From positions 3,946,001 through 4,010,000 of the forward strand of contig NZ_JABBPK010000001.1 in the NCBI RefSeq assembly GCF_012933555.1: a DNA stretch of 64,000 bases, read 5' to 3'. Below the pieces are notes generated by a model. It made no database searches. It was given only the letters and a program-made list of their open reading frames with translations, and was not told where the DNA came from. Made by a program: the position numbers and the translations under genes. This stretch comes from Niallia alba (GTDB lineage: Bacteria; Bacillota; Bacilli; Bacillales; Cytobacillaceae). Positions 53,463-62,812 of this stretch are shown here, one piece after another. How positions within the stretch are numbered: the stretch's first letter is position 1; every line of letters begins with the position of its first letter.

Positions 53463-55480
53463 CGTTTACTTACCTCCGTAACCACATCAAACAAGAAGCT
53501 GATTAATTGATTACCTACTGAATATAGAACAAATAAGAACAATCCAATGATCAGCATAGTGAATACACTTTTAACAATCACGCTAAATGTTTCTCCCACA
53601 TGATAGTTATGAATATCCTTTATCATAAAGAAGAGCATAAAAGCTATCCAAACAAACATAGCCTGTAGTGGAAGCTTAAAGAATACAATTTGTTCTAAAG
53701 TCAGTCCATTGCTTACTAGTACTACAATCGGAACTACAAGAATAAGCGGACTTAGGACGTATGCGGTACCATTATATACACTAGAAAAACTTCCTTCTCC
53801 ATCACTAATGGTAGCTACTAAATAGCTTGATACTAGCCATAGGATGAACAGAAATACAACAATCATTAATTCATAAAGAATATATTCATTTACTGGTACA
53901 AAAAGTAAATTAGTATATTTATAGTATAAAAGGTATACTCCTACACAAAGAATAAATAGAAGCGTTGATGATCGTTTAGCCACTCTTTTCTCCCGATGAA
54001 TTTCATAGAAACCATCCAATGGTCTTTTTAGAAAAGAGAAGATGTATAGAAAATCATCCACCATTTTGAATCTTTTGAGACTGTTCCATTTTTGAGCAAA
54101 TTTCTCTAAATAGCGGTATTTTTTATTCAAGTACTTATTTGTGAGCCAAACTAATAAGGTTACAAGTAGCAGTTGGAAAATAGTTTGTAAATGCTGTTGA
54201 AACCATTCTTGTCTTATTTCCCAAAATGCTTCTGATATGCCTGTTGTATCATTGGCATCATTGTATTCCTCATAAGCCTTTTGGTATTCTCCTTCACGAA
54301 GATATGCATCGCCTAAACCAATATGAGCATTATCAAAGATAGAATTATACTTTAATGTATAGGCCCATAAATCTTTACTGTTTGTGTATTCTCCATCCTG
54401 GTATGCATTCATTGCTTCATGAACAGAATCTGCAAACTTTGTTGGTGCGTATGTTTGAATAAGATTTTGTCCTTGGTCGATTACAATCAATTCATCCGTA
54501 GAAGTTGCTGCAATACTAACTGGACGATTTAACAATCCGAATCTACTAGAACTAAAATCCTTTCCTCCAAATAAGAACAAAAGATCTCCTTCTGAATTGT
54601 ACTCAAAAATCCACCCATCCGAACTTACTGCATACACATTATTGTTCTTACTAACAAAGATACTTTCCATTCCAAATGTACCAATCATTTTATCTGGGAA
54701 ATAGTTTGTTCCAGAAACATTAAACTTCTTAATTGGATTCTTTTCAACAGAAGAGGTTACTGTATAAAGGAACCCTTTTGCATCTATGGCAATATTACTT
54801 GGAACATCAGGAAAAACCTTTTCTAATTTCTTTTCTTGTTTTTTCGTCAAAAAGAATGAACGAATTTGATCCAATAATGGGACCTTTAAAGGATTTGCCC
54901 CGAAAAAGGTGATAAACTCCCCTTCTCTATTTAACATCAGTAATCCGTTAACCGATTCATTATTTCTTACGTACATATTACCTCGAATATCTACAGCAAT
55001 ATGCGTTGGACTAAATTTATAGCCTTCTTTAAATATAGGAGAATCAGGCTCCCCTATTTCTTTCACTAACTCATGTGTGACTTTATCGAACACATAAATT
55101 TTGCTCTCAAAGCTGTCCACAACATATATTTCATTTTCTGTAACAAAAGTACTTTTTATAGCAGAGAACTTTTCACTTGTTAGTTCTCTAACAAATTGTA
55201 ATTCTTTATCTAATATAAATACTTTATTTAGTGTACTATCTGTTATATAGATATAATCTTCTTCATCAACAAAGGCATGTTCTGCCGTTATTAATCGCTC
55301 GCCATTAATAACGCCAAGCTGCTGCACAGGATTATAAGCAGTCTGTGTATCAATTAACTTCCCATTATGGTCACTCGTATAGGTGTAATAAGGGGATTGG
55401 GCAAATACGGATGTATTGCTGGAAAATAAGATAAACACACTACTAAGCATGATGATTGTAAGTTTCCATATCCTTCTCAT
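53456..55480 (-). CDS. Secreted NHL-propeller/TPR/Yip1 membrane protein
   Basis: 674 aa. Signal peptide (1-27). Residues ~45-345 are NHL-type repeats (DEEDYIYITDSTLNKVFILD; TENEIYVVDSFESKIYVFD; DIRGNMYVRNN; DAKGFLYTVTS; STDELIVIDQGQNLIQTYAP). Residues ~355-410 are TPR-like (AMNAYQDGEYTNSKDLW; HIGLGDAYLREGEYQKAYEEY). From ~430 to the end there are six or so membrane helices of the Yip1 family. Such NHL-TPR-Yip1 proteins sit between sugar permeases and DUF5696 genes in related loci (recollection, unverified). Possibly an external scaffold or sensor for the transporter. One nt after the upstream permease, 7-nt overlap with DUF5696. Confidence 0.7.
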   Translation of the reverse strand: MRRIWKLTIIMLSSVFILFSSNTSVFAQSPYYTYTSDHNGKLIDTQTAYNPVQQLGVINGERLITAEHAFVDEEDYIYITDSTLNKVFILDKELQFVRELTSEKFSAIKSTFVTENEIYVVDSFESKIYVFDKVTHELVKEIGEPDSPIFKEGYKFSPTHIAVDIRGNMYVRNNESVNGLLMLNREGEFITFFGANPLKVPLLDQIRSFFLTKKQEKKLEKVFPDVPSNIAIDAKGFLYTVTSSVEKNPIKKFNVSGTNYFPDKMIGTFGMESIFVSKNNNVYAVSSDGWIFEYNSEGDLLFLFGGKDFSSSRFGLLNRPVSIAATSTDELIVIDQGQNLIQTYAPTKFADSVHEAMNAYQDGEYTNSKDLWAYTLKYNSIFDNAHIGLGDAYLREGEYQKAYEEYNDANDTTGISEAFWEIRQEWFQQHLQTIFQLLLVTLLVWLTNKYLNKKYRYLEKFAQKWNSLKRFKMVDDFLYIFSFLKRPLDGFYEIHREKRVAKRSSTLLFILCVGVYLLYYKYTNLLFVPVNEYILYELMIVVFLFILWLVSSYLVATISDGEGSFSSVYNGTAYVLSPLILVVPIVVLVSNGLTLEQIVFFKLPLQAMFVWIAFMLFFMIKDIHNYHVGETFSVIVKSVFTMLIIGLFLFVLYSVGNQLISFLFDVVTEVSKRW

Positions 55481-55481
55481 A

Positions 55482-56396
55482 TTACTTAATCCCCGTATGA
55501 GCCATGGAGTTCATGACTTTATTTTGTAAAAAGATAAATAACAGTAAATTTGGTAAAAACATAATTAACCCTGCTACAGCAGATAATCCAGCGCCAGCAA
55601 CAATATTTCCAGATTGCGCTACTAATGTGTCTAAATAGAATGGAAGCGTTCTAATGGACTCCTTATCCATAAATAGAGAAGAGCCTTCCGAATTCCCCCA
55701 GCTTGCTTGGAATGTTAAGATTGCAACCGTTACAAGTGCTGGTTTTACTAAAGGAAGAAGAACGCTCCAGTAGATTCGTAGATTACTTGCCCCGTCCATT
55801 TTTGCCGCTTCTAACAATTCATTCGGTACTTGATCCATAAATTGTTTCAATAAAAAGATTCCTATTGGCATCGCAAGCAATGGAATAATATGTGCCCAAT
55901 ACGTATTAAAGATACCGATATTTACAATAATAAAGAACCTTGGAATAGCTACAGCCACTGGTACAAACATTAAAGCTAGTGTGTTTATTTTATCCAATGC
56001 CTTTTTCCCTTTAAACTCCATTTTCGACAAAGCAAATGCTGCCAAAGAGCTAATTAGTAAAGTAAAAAGGATAACTAAAATAGTTGTAAATAAACTATTA
56101 AATACATATCTTGACAACGGAATACCAGACTCTGCTGAAAAATTAAACAATAGCTTAAAGTTTTCAAACGTCGGTTGTCTTACAAAAAACCGAGGTGGAT
56201 ACGCAAATAGTTCGGTAAATGGTTTAAAAGCATGGTTTATAATAAAAAGAATAGGGAGTCCCATAAATATGGATAATATAGTTAACGTTAGATGGAACTT
56301 CCACTGATCCTTATGAAATTTCTTTGGATTAAACTTTATGGAGCTTGCCAAAGCACTCACCTCACTTAAGAAATTACTTTCAATCTTTTTCTGCAA
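55482..56396 (-). CDS. Sugar ABC permease (MalG type), pair 1
   Basis: 304 aa. MalG-type: GLPILFIINHAFKPFTELFAYPPRFFVRQPTFENF, AAFALSKMEFKGKKAL, EAA loop ELLEAAKMDGASNLRIYWSVLLPLVKPALVT. ATG lies inside the end of the upstream permease (17-nt overlap). Partner of 56380-57342. Confidence 0.92.
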   Translation of the reverse strand: MQKKIESNFLSEVSALASSIKFNPKKFHKDQWKFHLTLTILSIFMGLPILFIINHAFKPFTELFAYPPRFFVRQPTFENFKLLFNFSAESGIPLSRYVFNSLFTTILVILFTLLISSLAAFALSKMEFKGKKALDKINTLALMFVPVAVAIPRFFIIVNIGIFNTYWAHIIPLLAMPIGIFLLKQFMDQVPNELLEAAKMDGASNLRIYWSVLLPLVKPALVTVAILTFQASWGNSEGSSLFMDKESIRTLPFYLDTLVAQSGNIVAGAGLSAVAGLIMFLPNLLLFIFLQNKVMNSMAHTGIK

Positions 56397-57342
56397 ATAA
56401 TTTATAGCTTATCTTATTGAACAATACGACGATAATTAAAAGAACAACCGTAATGGCTGAAGCATACCCCATCTCGTATCGTGTAAAACCAAAATCATTT
56501 GCATGGTCTACAACTAACCAACCAGCATATTGTGGTGGAGGGGTTCCCCCACTTAATGTCGCTGCTAATCCAGAAGCATTAAAGGTTCCGATAATCGCCA
56601 TTACTGCTCCAAATAGCATTTGTGGTTTCATGGAAGGAATCGTAATATAGAATACTTCTTGCCATCGATTACGAATACCATCGATATGTGCCGCTTCATA
56701 TAAGGAGCGGTCAATATTTAGCAATCCTGCAAGCATCGCAAGAAAACCAACTCCCATACTTCCCCACAATCCAATAAAGATCATGATAGGCATCAATAAG
56801 CTTGGTTCCTGTAAGAACTGTAGTGGTTCCTTAATTAGTCCCCATTCTAATAACCAATAGTTAATATAACCTACCTGGTCCCCACTAAATAGCACCCTCC
56901 ATACAACCCCCATCATAATAGGGCCTGTAATGGATGGGGAATAAATGATAACTGTATAGATGGTTCTTATTCGATGAGGAACCTGTGACAATAGCCACGC
57001 AAGAAAAAAGGCAAATATATAACCAAGCGGTCCAACAATAATCGAATAAATTAACATATTGGAGATTGCATTCTGTAGGAATACCGTATCTCCTGTAAAT
57101 AAATCAATGTAGTTTTTGAAACCGATAAACTCAGGCGATTGTACTGTGTTAAAGTACGTAAGGGATAAAACAGCTGCCACAACCACTGGTAGTACGATAA
57201 GGAGTGTAAATAAAGTGACATAAGGAAAAATAAAAAAGTAGGAAGAGTCCTTTATTTTTCTAAAAATGCCATGTATCCTTTTACGCTTTTTTCCTGTATC
57301 GCTAACATCGTTTGGCAGCTTATTCTTGCTGTACTTTTTCAT
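56380..57342 (-). CDS. Sugar ABC permease (MalF type), pair 1
   Basis: 320 aa. Six helices: YFFIFPYVTLFTLLIVLPVVVAAVLSLTYFNTVQSPEF, EAA loop SLYEAAHIDGIRNRWQEVFYITIPSMKPQMLFG. Overlaps the giant SBP by 23 nt and the next permease by 17 nt; GAAGGA ribosome site. Works with the 304-aa permease, probably with the giant SBP as feeder. Confidence 0.92.
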   Translation of the reverse strand: MKKYSKNKLPNDVSDTGKKRKRIHGIFRKIKDSSYFFIFPYVTLFTLLIVLPVVVAAVLSLTYFNTVQSPEFIGFKNYIDLFTGDTVFLQNAISNMLIYSIIVGPLGYIFAFFLAWLLSQVPHRIRTIYTVIIYSPSITGPIMMGVVWRVLFSGDQVGYINYWLLEWGLIKEPLQFLQEPSLLMPIMIFIGLWGSMGVGFLAMLAGLLNIDRSLYEAAHIDGIRNRWQEVFYITIPSMKPQMLFGAVMAIIGTFNASGLAATLSGGTPPPQYAGWLVVDHANDFGFTRYEMGYASAITVVLLIIVVLFNKISYKLFAEKD

Positions 57343-60300
57343 TCCTTCTCACCCACTCTTCTACATTTTCAATGGTTGGAACCTTATACGGTTTGATTAA
57401 TTTTCCATTTTCCATATAACCAAACTCTGTTAATTTACGTTCCAATTCCCTATCAATTATTTTCACTGCCTGATCAATAGCGATTCGAGGATTTTCCTTA
57501 TCAAACACTACTTTATTCCAAGCATTACTAATCTCACGCTCTACCATGTAATCACCTGGAACCTTTCCAGTTGTTTGAATCCAATTCCACTGCTCTAATA
57601 TTTCGCCTTTGGAATCAGATGGCCAAGCACTTTTCTTAAATCCATCGATATTTGCTGTTAAATATAAAAATTGATTTCCTAATATGGACTGAATATTATA
57701 AGAGAAGTTACTTTGCGTATCAGCATTCGCCCACCATTTTAATAATTCCCATGACTCTTCTTTCTTTTTACTATCGCTGAAAATGATCCCTGTACTTCCA
57801 TAAGTTGGATCCCATCGCTCGATAACACCTTTTGAATCTTCGACACCAGGTATAGGCATAACACCCCATTGTCCAGCCAATTCAGGTGCAGCATACTTTA
57901 ATTGGATATACGTATTGGCGTCTCCAATTCCAACTGGTGATTTTCCATTTCTAAAGTTTTGGAAAAATTCAGAAGTAGTGATAGGAATATTGTAGACAGT
58001 AAATAAACTAGTCATAAAATCAAAAGCTTCATAAGCCCCATCCTTATTGATCACAGATTGATTTCCAAATTCATTAAATAATCTACCGCCGAACTGATAA
58101 ATAAATGGCGTAGTTGTATCAAATCCTTTGAATGAATTATTGGATCCAAGTGGGGTATAAAAATTCATATTATACCTTTGAAGCATCGGCACTAATCCAA
58201 CAACATCCTCCCACGTTTGTGGTGGTGTTTCACCTAGAAACGATAAAATATCTTTTCGATAGAATAACAGTTTTACATCTTGCGTTTCCGGAATTGCATA
58301 TACCCCTTCATCATAAATAAAAGGGACAAACGTATTTGGATTAAATTGTTCTGTTAACTCGTAAAATCCATCATACTTACTTAAATCCTCAATAATTCCA
58401 CGTAACGCAAGCTCAAACGGTCTCGCATGACTTACCCCTAATGCAATATCTGGCGTACTATTTGCGGAATTTGAAAGAATAATTTTATTTTCATCTGGTA
58501 ATAAAGATAGATTCACTTTAATTCCTGTATTTGGTGTGAATTCCTCATCTATCATTCGCTGCATAAGTTCTACGTATAATCTCGATTGATTTACCCATAC
58601 TTCAATGGTTTCATCATCAACTACATCCTCTTGATTATATCTAGGATTAAAAAAGGAATAAGTAAATGCTTTCGTACTCTCTACGATGCTTGTAAATAAC
58701 CTTGCATTTGCTTTTGGAATCTTTTCTCCTTCTGTATGAACATAGATCTTATCTAAATGCATTGGATTATACACTAGCATTGGTAAGATCATTTTTATTC
58801 TAGAATAAGCGGAGGTTTCATCTTCGATAAATTTATTCATATAATGCGGAAGGTCTTCTGGATTCTTAATAAATTCTTTTATCACTTTCTGAGCAATTTC
58901 TAGCTCACTTATAATTGGAAGATCATCCATTCCATAACGTTCCTGAAGTGCTTTCTTTTGAGTTTCGATTCTTTCTGATATACCAATTAAATACTCTTTA
59001 ATTTCTGGAATATATCGTTCAATTCTCCACTCTCTTTTTTTATCTACAATTCCACCTGTTAATTTCTTCACATCTTTAGAAACAGAATCAATTGCTTCTA
59101 AGGTAGTCAATAATTCATGATAAATGTCTTTTACATTGGAATGATTAATGGAAAGTGTCAGCGTATGAGCTCCCTTTTCTAAATAAACGGAGAAAGGTGT
59201 TCCTTCATTATCTTTTAATAATTCATTTTTCCAGCTACTAGAATAGGAAAACATATATAGTTCTAGTTCTTTAAATGGTACTTTTCCATCGAATTCAATT
59301 CTTCTAAAGGTCGGCATTCCATTATTTGTATCTTGAGCGTATTTTAAGGTAATATTGTAATATCCACTTTCTTCAACTTCAAAATTATATTGAACACGGT
59401 CTCCAGAATCTCCAAATGAATAACCATCTAACACGTTCAATATTCTATTTTTATAATCATATGGCGTTATTTGTGGATCTCTCACATACTTTGGACGGAT
59501 GCTTTGTTTGTTCTTTTTCGAAATATTTTCTGCTTCAATCGTAATCAACTTATTAGTATCTGTTTTATCCTGTTTATTTTCCGAATAATATTCAGCATAA
59601 GTTGGCGTATCAGATGTAGTATTTGCAATCTCTATATTTCCTACTAAAAGATACCCTTCTGTTACAGATAGCTTAATCGTATTTTTTCCTTTATTTAATT
59701 TAAATTTAAGTGGTTCATATGCAAAATGATTAGGGTCTAGTACCCCTTCTTTCTTCCATTCTAAAACCATATTCGATTTAGGACTTAGCTCATCCCCATA
59801 TCGATCATATTTGCTCCCTTTATCAAGTGTCTCTGTTTGCCAATCTAGTGAAAGATTGAAACTATTCATTTCATTAAATAGTACTTCATCATTAATCTTC
59901 ATAGATACTTCTGCTAATAGATTTGTTTCTGGTAAAATATAATAATCCAACCAAAACTCATATAAACCTTCTTGATCTATTTCAACATCAAAAGTTAGTT
60001 CATCCTTTGGCTCTAAACGAATAACATCTTTTCCATATCCTTCACTTTGGGATGGATCAAATCGTTTTCCACCTTGCATTTCCTCTGGTGTTAATTCATA
60101 CTTCTTGCTGGGAGTGGCAATTTTCTTCGTTTGCCATTGCTTCTCCACCGTATAATAATTGCTTTCACTCTTAAATCCACTAATATAAGCTTCTATAGCT
60201 TCCATGCTTTTTTCTTGTTCTATTTTTGTTAATTCATCATCCGTGCTTTTTTTTAAATTCCCTTTTCCTATTATCATAACGACTGAAATAGCTATGATTA

Positions 60301-60343
60301 GGAGCGTGCAGATCAATAGTATTATTTTCTTTTTTAATGTCAT
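57320..60343 (-). CDS. Giant membrane-anchored solute-binding protein with carbohydrate-binding-like modules
   Basis: 1007 aa, more than twice the usual SBP length. N-terminal hydrophobic anchor (residues 5-25, no lipobox). Two beta-sandwich modules follow (~75-245 with YEFWLDYYILPET and KLNKGKNTIKLSVTEGYLLVGNIEI; ~260-405 with ITLKYAQDTNNGMPTFRRIEF and LEKGAHTLTLSINHSNV), of CBM/DUF5060-like appearance. A helical region lies at ~420-560. A complete SBP domain covers ~585-985 (EVWVNQSRLYVELMQRM, FYRKDILSFLGETPPQTWEDVV, RWDPTYGSTGIIFSD, SWELLKWWANADTQ). Probably binds a long glucan and hands fragments to permease pair 1. ATG 60343 chosen; the 60361 start is less supported. Confidence 0.8.
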   Translation of the reverse strand: MTLKKKIILLICTLLIIAISVVMIIGKGNLKKSTDDELTKIEQEKSMEAIEAYISGFKSESNYYTVEKQWQTKKIATPSKKYELTPEEMQGGKRFDPSQSEGYGKDVIRLEPKDELTFDVEIDQEGLYEFWLDYYILPETNLLAEVSMKINDEVLFNEMNSFNLSLDWQTETLDKGSKYDRYGDELSPKSNMVLEWKKEGVLDPNHFAYEPLKFKLNKGKNTIKLSVTEGYLLVGNIEIANTTSDTPTYAEYYSENKQDKTDTNKLITIEAENISKKNKQSIRPKYVRDPQITPYDYKNRILNVLDGYSFGDSGDRVQYNFEVEESGYYNITLKYAQDTNNGMPTFRRIEFDGKVPFKELELYMFSYSSSWKNELLKDNEGTPFSVYLEKGAHTLTLSINHSNVKDIYHELLTTLEAIDSVSKDVKKLTGGIVDKKREWRIERYIPEIKEYLIGISERIETQKKALQERYGMDDLPIISELEIAQKVIKEFIKNPEDLPHYMNKFIEDETSAYSRIKMILPMLVYNPMHLDKIYVHTEGEKIPKANARLFTSIVESTKAFTYSFFNPRYNQEDVVDDETIEVWVNQSRLYVELMQRMIDEEFTPNTGIKVNLSLLPDENKIILSNSANSTPDIALGVSHARPFELALRGIIEDLSKYDGFYELTEQFNPNTFVPFIYDEGVYAIPETQDVKLLFYRKDILSFLGETPPQTWEDVVGLVPMLQRYNMNFYTPLGSNNSFKGFDTTTPFIYQFGGRLFNEFGNQSVINKDGAYEAFDFMTSLFTVYNIPITTSEFFQNFRNGKSPVGIGDANTYIQLKYAAPELAGQWGVMPIPGVEDSKGVIERWDPTYGSTGIIFSDSKKKEESWELLKWWANADTQSNFSYNIQSILGNQFLYLTANIDGFKKSAWPSDSKGEILEQWNWIQTTGKVPGDYMVEREISNAWNKVVFDKENPRIAIDQAVKIIDRELERKLTEFGYMENGKLIKPYKVPTIENVEEWVRRNEKVQQE

Positions 60344-60391
60344 TTGATCCCAACCTAACAATCAAATTTTCCTTTAAAAGAGAACATCTTT

Positions 60392-60404
60392 TAAAAACGT
60401 TTTC
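60392..60404. promoter_or_regulatory. Cre/LacI-type motif between the two SBP genes
   Basis: TAAAAACGTTTTC (60392-60404), palindromic core AAAACGTTTT, 49 nt upstream of the giant SBP start. It suggests an internal regulated promoter, but the match to the cre consensus is partial. Confidence 0.4.
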
Positions 60405-60481
60405 ATCCGTAGTCAACTCGATCATTTTTATAAAAGATTGTCGCTACTGTTTTTATCAGACATTCTCTTTTTACTCTATTG

Positions 60482-62029
60482 TTATTTATTATATTGGCGT
60501 AAGTAGTCATCTAAATAAGCATTCATTGTTTCATCCCATTCAGCTGCAATATCGCCAAATCTAACTCCCTCATCTTTAATTTTATTTTTTAAAGTCCAAG
60601 TATCTAAATTATTGAATGCGTTTGCAACAGCAGGCATATTTCTTGGGAATGGAATTGGATTACTTAGCTGTTGTTGAAATTCTTCGCTTTTAAATGCTTC
60701 AAAATTGAATATTGCTAACGGGCTATCTGCAGCGAATCCTTTAACAAATGGGTGTTGTGCTAAAACATCCTTATCAGTTGTAACTGGCCATCCTTGGATA
60801 AAGTCCATTAAACTATCTTCTGCACGTAACGGAGCATCTTCTTCTAAACCAGAATATTCGTCAATTAAACTCCATTTAGACAGAAGTCCTTCTTCCCCAA
60901 ATGATAACCATTTTACTAATTGAAAAGCTGCTTCTGCTTTCACTAGGTCATCTGATAAAGAACTAGAAATGCTTAATGTATCATAATACCCATGTAAACT
61001 TGTGCTTCCACCTTCAGGAGCTTGTGGCATTGGATAAATATCTATATCCATTTCACGATTTTTCACTAGCTCATTAACATCTGAACTCAATGCATACATC
61101 CATACATTTCCAATCGCTTCTAAACCGTCTCCCCATGGCCAACCTAAGTTTCCAACTTTACTTACACGTTCTTCTTCTGTTAAATCATAGAAATGCAATC
61201 CTTGCTTGCCTTCTTTAGCAACTAACTCAAACCATTCTCCAAATTTCGGACTACCAGAAAAATCCCATCTTTCTGTTTCGCTATTATATCCTTTCCACCC
61301 ATTTGGAATGCTATCGAAATAGTGTGGTCCAAGCTCTGAAAAGTCAATAATACCTGGAAAAATTGGTTTAGATGGTGTTAATTGAGCCACTTCACTACGA
61401 AGATTTTCATACTCCTCATAAGTCCAATCATAAGAAGGAATCGAAATATTATTCTCTTTTAATAGCTTTAAATTGATTGCTGGAAATTGAGAAACAGACA
61501 TCCAAGGAACACCGTATATTTCCTCTCCGTCATAACTCATCATAAAGCTTCTGGCATTATCGGAAATAGAATCTGCCTCTTCATCACTTTCAATATAAGG
61601 AGTTAAATCTAATGTTAACTCTCTATCATAGGCTTCTGCAGCTAACGGGGAATAGAATACATCTGGAAGTGTACCTTCAGATGCTCTAGCTGTTAATACT
61701 TCCATTTTTTCGAAATCATCCATCTCTCCTGTAAATTGACGATCTCTTGTTACCGTTATGTTAGGATATTTTTCCATGAACTTTTTGATATTAAGAACCA
61801 TTGGATTTGTTTCATCATTTTCCCCATAAAAATTATTTGCATAAACTAATTCAATTTCTTTTTCTTGCCAATCTGGAACTCCGTTTTCATCTTCATCAAT
61901 TCCAACAATACCAGCGTAATCATTTTTCTCTTTTTCAGATTCATCTGTTTTTGTATCATTAGAGCATGCAGATAATAGAAGTGAAAATACAATTAATAAT
62001 GATAAGAATAAACACAATCTTTTTTTCAT
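60482..62029 (-). CDS. Sugar ABC solute-binding lipoprotein (first gene of the locus)
   Basis: 515 aa. Signal with lipobox LLSACSND (Cys near residue 22). SBP family 1: VPDWQEKEIELVYANNFYGEN, MEKYPNITVTRDRQF, GTLPDVFYSPLAAEAYDREL, YGVPWMSVSQFPAINLKLL, and AAFQLVKWLSFGEEG. It carries an EF-hand-like calcium loop (GIDEDENGVPDWQEKEIE), as seen in large Paenibacillus/Bacillus binders. ATG 62029 follows GGAGGG. Expected first cistron, 120-140 nt before the giant SBP. Confidence 0.9.
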   Translation of the reverse strand: MKKRLCLFLSLLIVFSLLLSACSNDTKTDESEKEKNDYAGIVGIDEDENGVPDWQEKEIELVYANNFYGENDETNPMVLNIKKFMEKYPNITVTRDRQFTGEMDDFEKMEVLTARASEGTLPDVFYSPLAAEAYDRELTLDLTPYIESDEEADSISDNARSFMMSYDGEEIYGVPWMSVSQFPAINLKLLKENNISIPSYDWTYEEYENLRSEVAQLTPSKPIFPGIIDFSELGPHYFDSIPNGWKGYNSETERWDFSGSPKFGEWFELVAKEGKQGLHFYDLTEEERVSKVGNLGWPWGDGLEAIGNVWMYALSSDVNELVKNREMDIDIYPMPQAPEGGSTSLHGYYDTLSISSSLSDDLVKAEAAFQLVKWLSFGEEGLLSKWSLIDEYSGLEEDAPLRAEDSLMDFIQGWPVTTDKDVLAQHPFVKGFAADSPLAIFNFEAFKSEEFQQQLSNPIPFPRNMPAVANAFNNLDTWTLKNKIKDEGVRFGDIAAEWDETMNAYLDDYLRQYNK

Positions 62030-62106
62030 AGTGACCCTCCACAATAATGAGTTTAATGATTCTTTTGTAACAGTAAAAAATCAGAAAAAATGGTCATTCA
62101 TCACGA

Positions 62107-62125
62107 GGTAAACGTTTACGTAAAC
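62107..62125. promoter_or_regulatory. Overlapping LacI/CcpA-type palindromes before the first SBP gene
   Basis: GTAAACGTTTACGTAAAC: two perfect 12-bp palindromes (62108-62119 and 62114-62125) sharing the middle half-site. Lies 80-95 nt upstream of the SBP start. Strong operator candidate for CcpA or a LacI-type repressor. Confidence 0.65.
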
Positions 62126-62214
62126 TTGCTGCGTAGCGATAAATAACTTCTTTCTTTTCCCCCTTTTATCTATTCTATCTGTTACAAAACCATTTTCTTA
62201 TATAACTAATCTTT

Positions 62215-62230
62215 TTGAAACCGTTAACAT
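62215..62230. promoter_or_regulatory. cre site (CcpA) candidate
   Basis: TTGAAACCGTTAACAT fits the cre consensus WTGNAANCGNWNNCAW at every fixed position. About 190 nt upstream of the first SBP gene. A further cre-like GAAAACGTTTAC lies at 62282-62293. Confidence 0.6.
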
Positions 62231-62393
62231 TTTTAGAAATAGTGGATTATTTATCTTCATTTTTTATTTTTTTTTATAAAAGAAAACGTTTACTTAATAT
62301 AAACTGTTGAATAGAGATATAAGACACCTTTTCAACGAGATATTTCCTTTAATATCCACATAACACAAGAAATATGTCCTTTCTTATCTCAAT

Positions 62394-62664
62394 GTGCATA
62401 AAGTCAAAACCACCAAAAACTCATACAAAGACATGTATGGGAAAAGTATGTGGAGGAAGCAGATCATCTTCGTCATAGACAAGATATAAAGAGATTTACG
62501 CCAAGCGAAAGAAACAATTAAACGTGTTTTCCCAGCTGCAAAAGAAGAGCAAGGCATGCGATGGACAACTTTAAGGGGACTTAAAAAATTGTCTATGCTG
62601 GCGATACACCATGAACCTAAAGAAAATGGCAAACTGGACTTGGTACAGTCCAGAAATATGCTAA
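62394..62664 (+). pseudogene. IS1182-family transposase, C-terminal remnant
   Basis: Frames on the plus strand give YVEEADHLRHRQDIKRF, then in another frame KETIKRVFPAAKEEQGMRWT and LRGLKKLSM, then MNLKKMANWTWYSPEIC before TAA 62662-62664. These match in order the end of IS1182 transposases (AKEKHGMRWTTLRG, MNLKKLA.W), with at least two frameshifts. No element ends are seen; it is a relic. Confidence 0.8.
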
Positions 62665-62696
62665 ATACAATAAAGTAACGAAAAAACTAGAATAAC

Positions 62697-62734
62697 AAAA
62701 GGGAATCAGAATGAAAACATTCTGATTCCCTTTT
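62697..62734. terminator. Strong bidirectional terminator
   Basis: AAAAGGGAATCAGAATG (62697-62713) pairs perfectly with CATTCTGATTCCCTTTT (62718-62734). Stands between the IS1182 remnant and ssrA. Confidence 0.85.
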
Positions 62735-62812
62735 GTTTACAAACTGTGAACTATAGTATAATCTACAGTTCCTAGAAAAAACTTCGCTTTTTGAAGCAAT
62801 TATTTGCCTAAA

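Larger units (their letters stand above)
62030..62393 (-). other. Promoter region of the carbohydrate locus
   Basis: 364 nt, AT-rich, with the operator-like palindromes listed separately (62107-62125, 62215-62230, 62282-62293). No ORF I believe. Confidence 0.6.

Noticed and set aside
62384-62632. 82-aa minus-strand open frame
   Set aside because: It is the antisense of the IS1182 transposase remnant.
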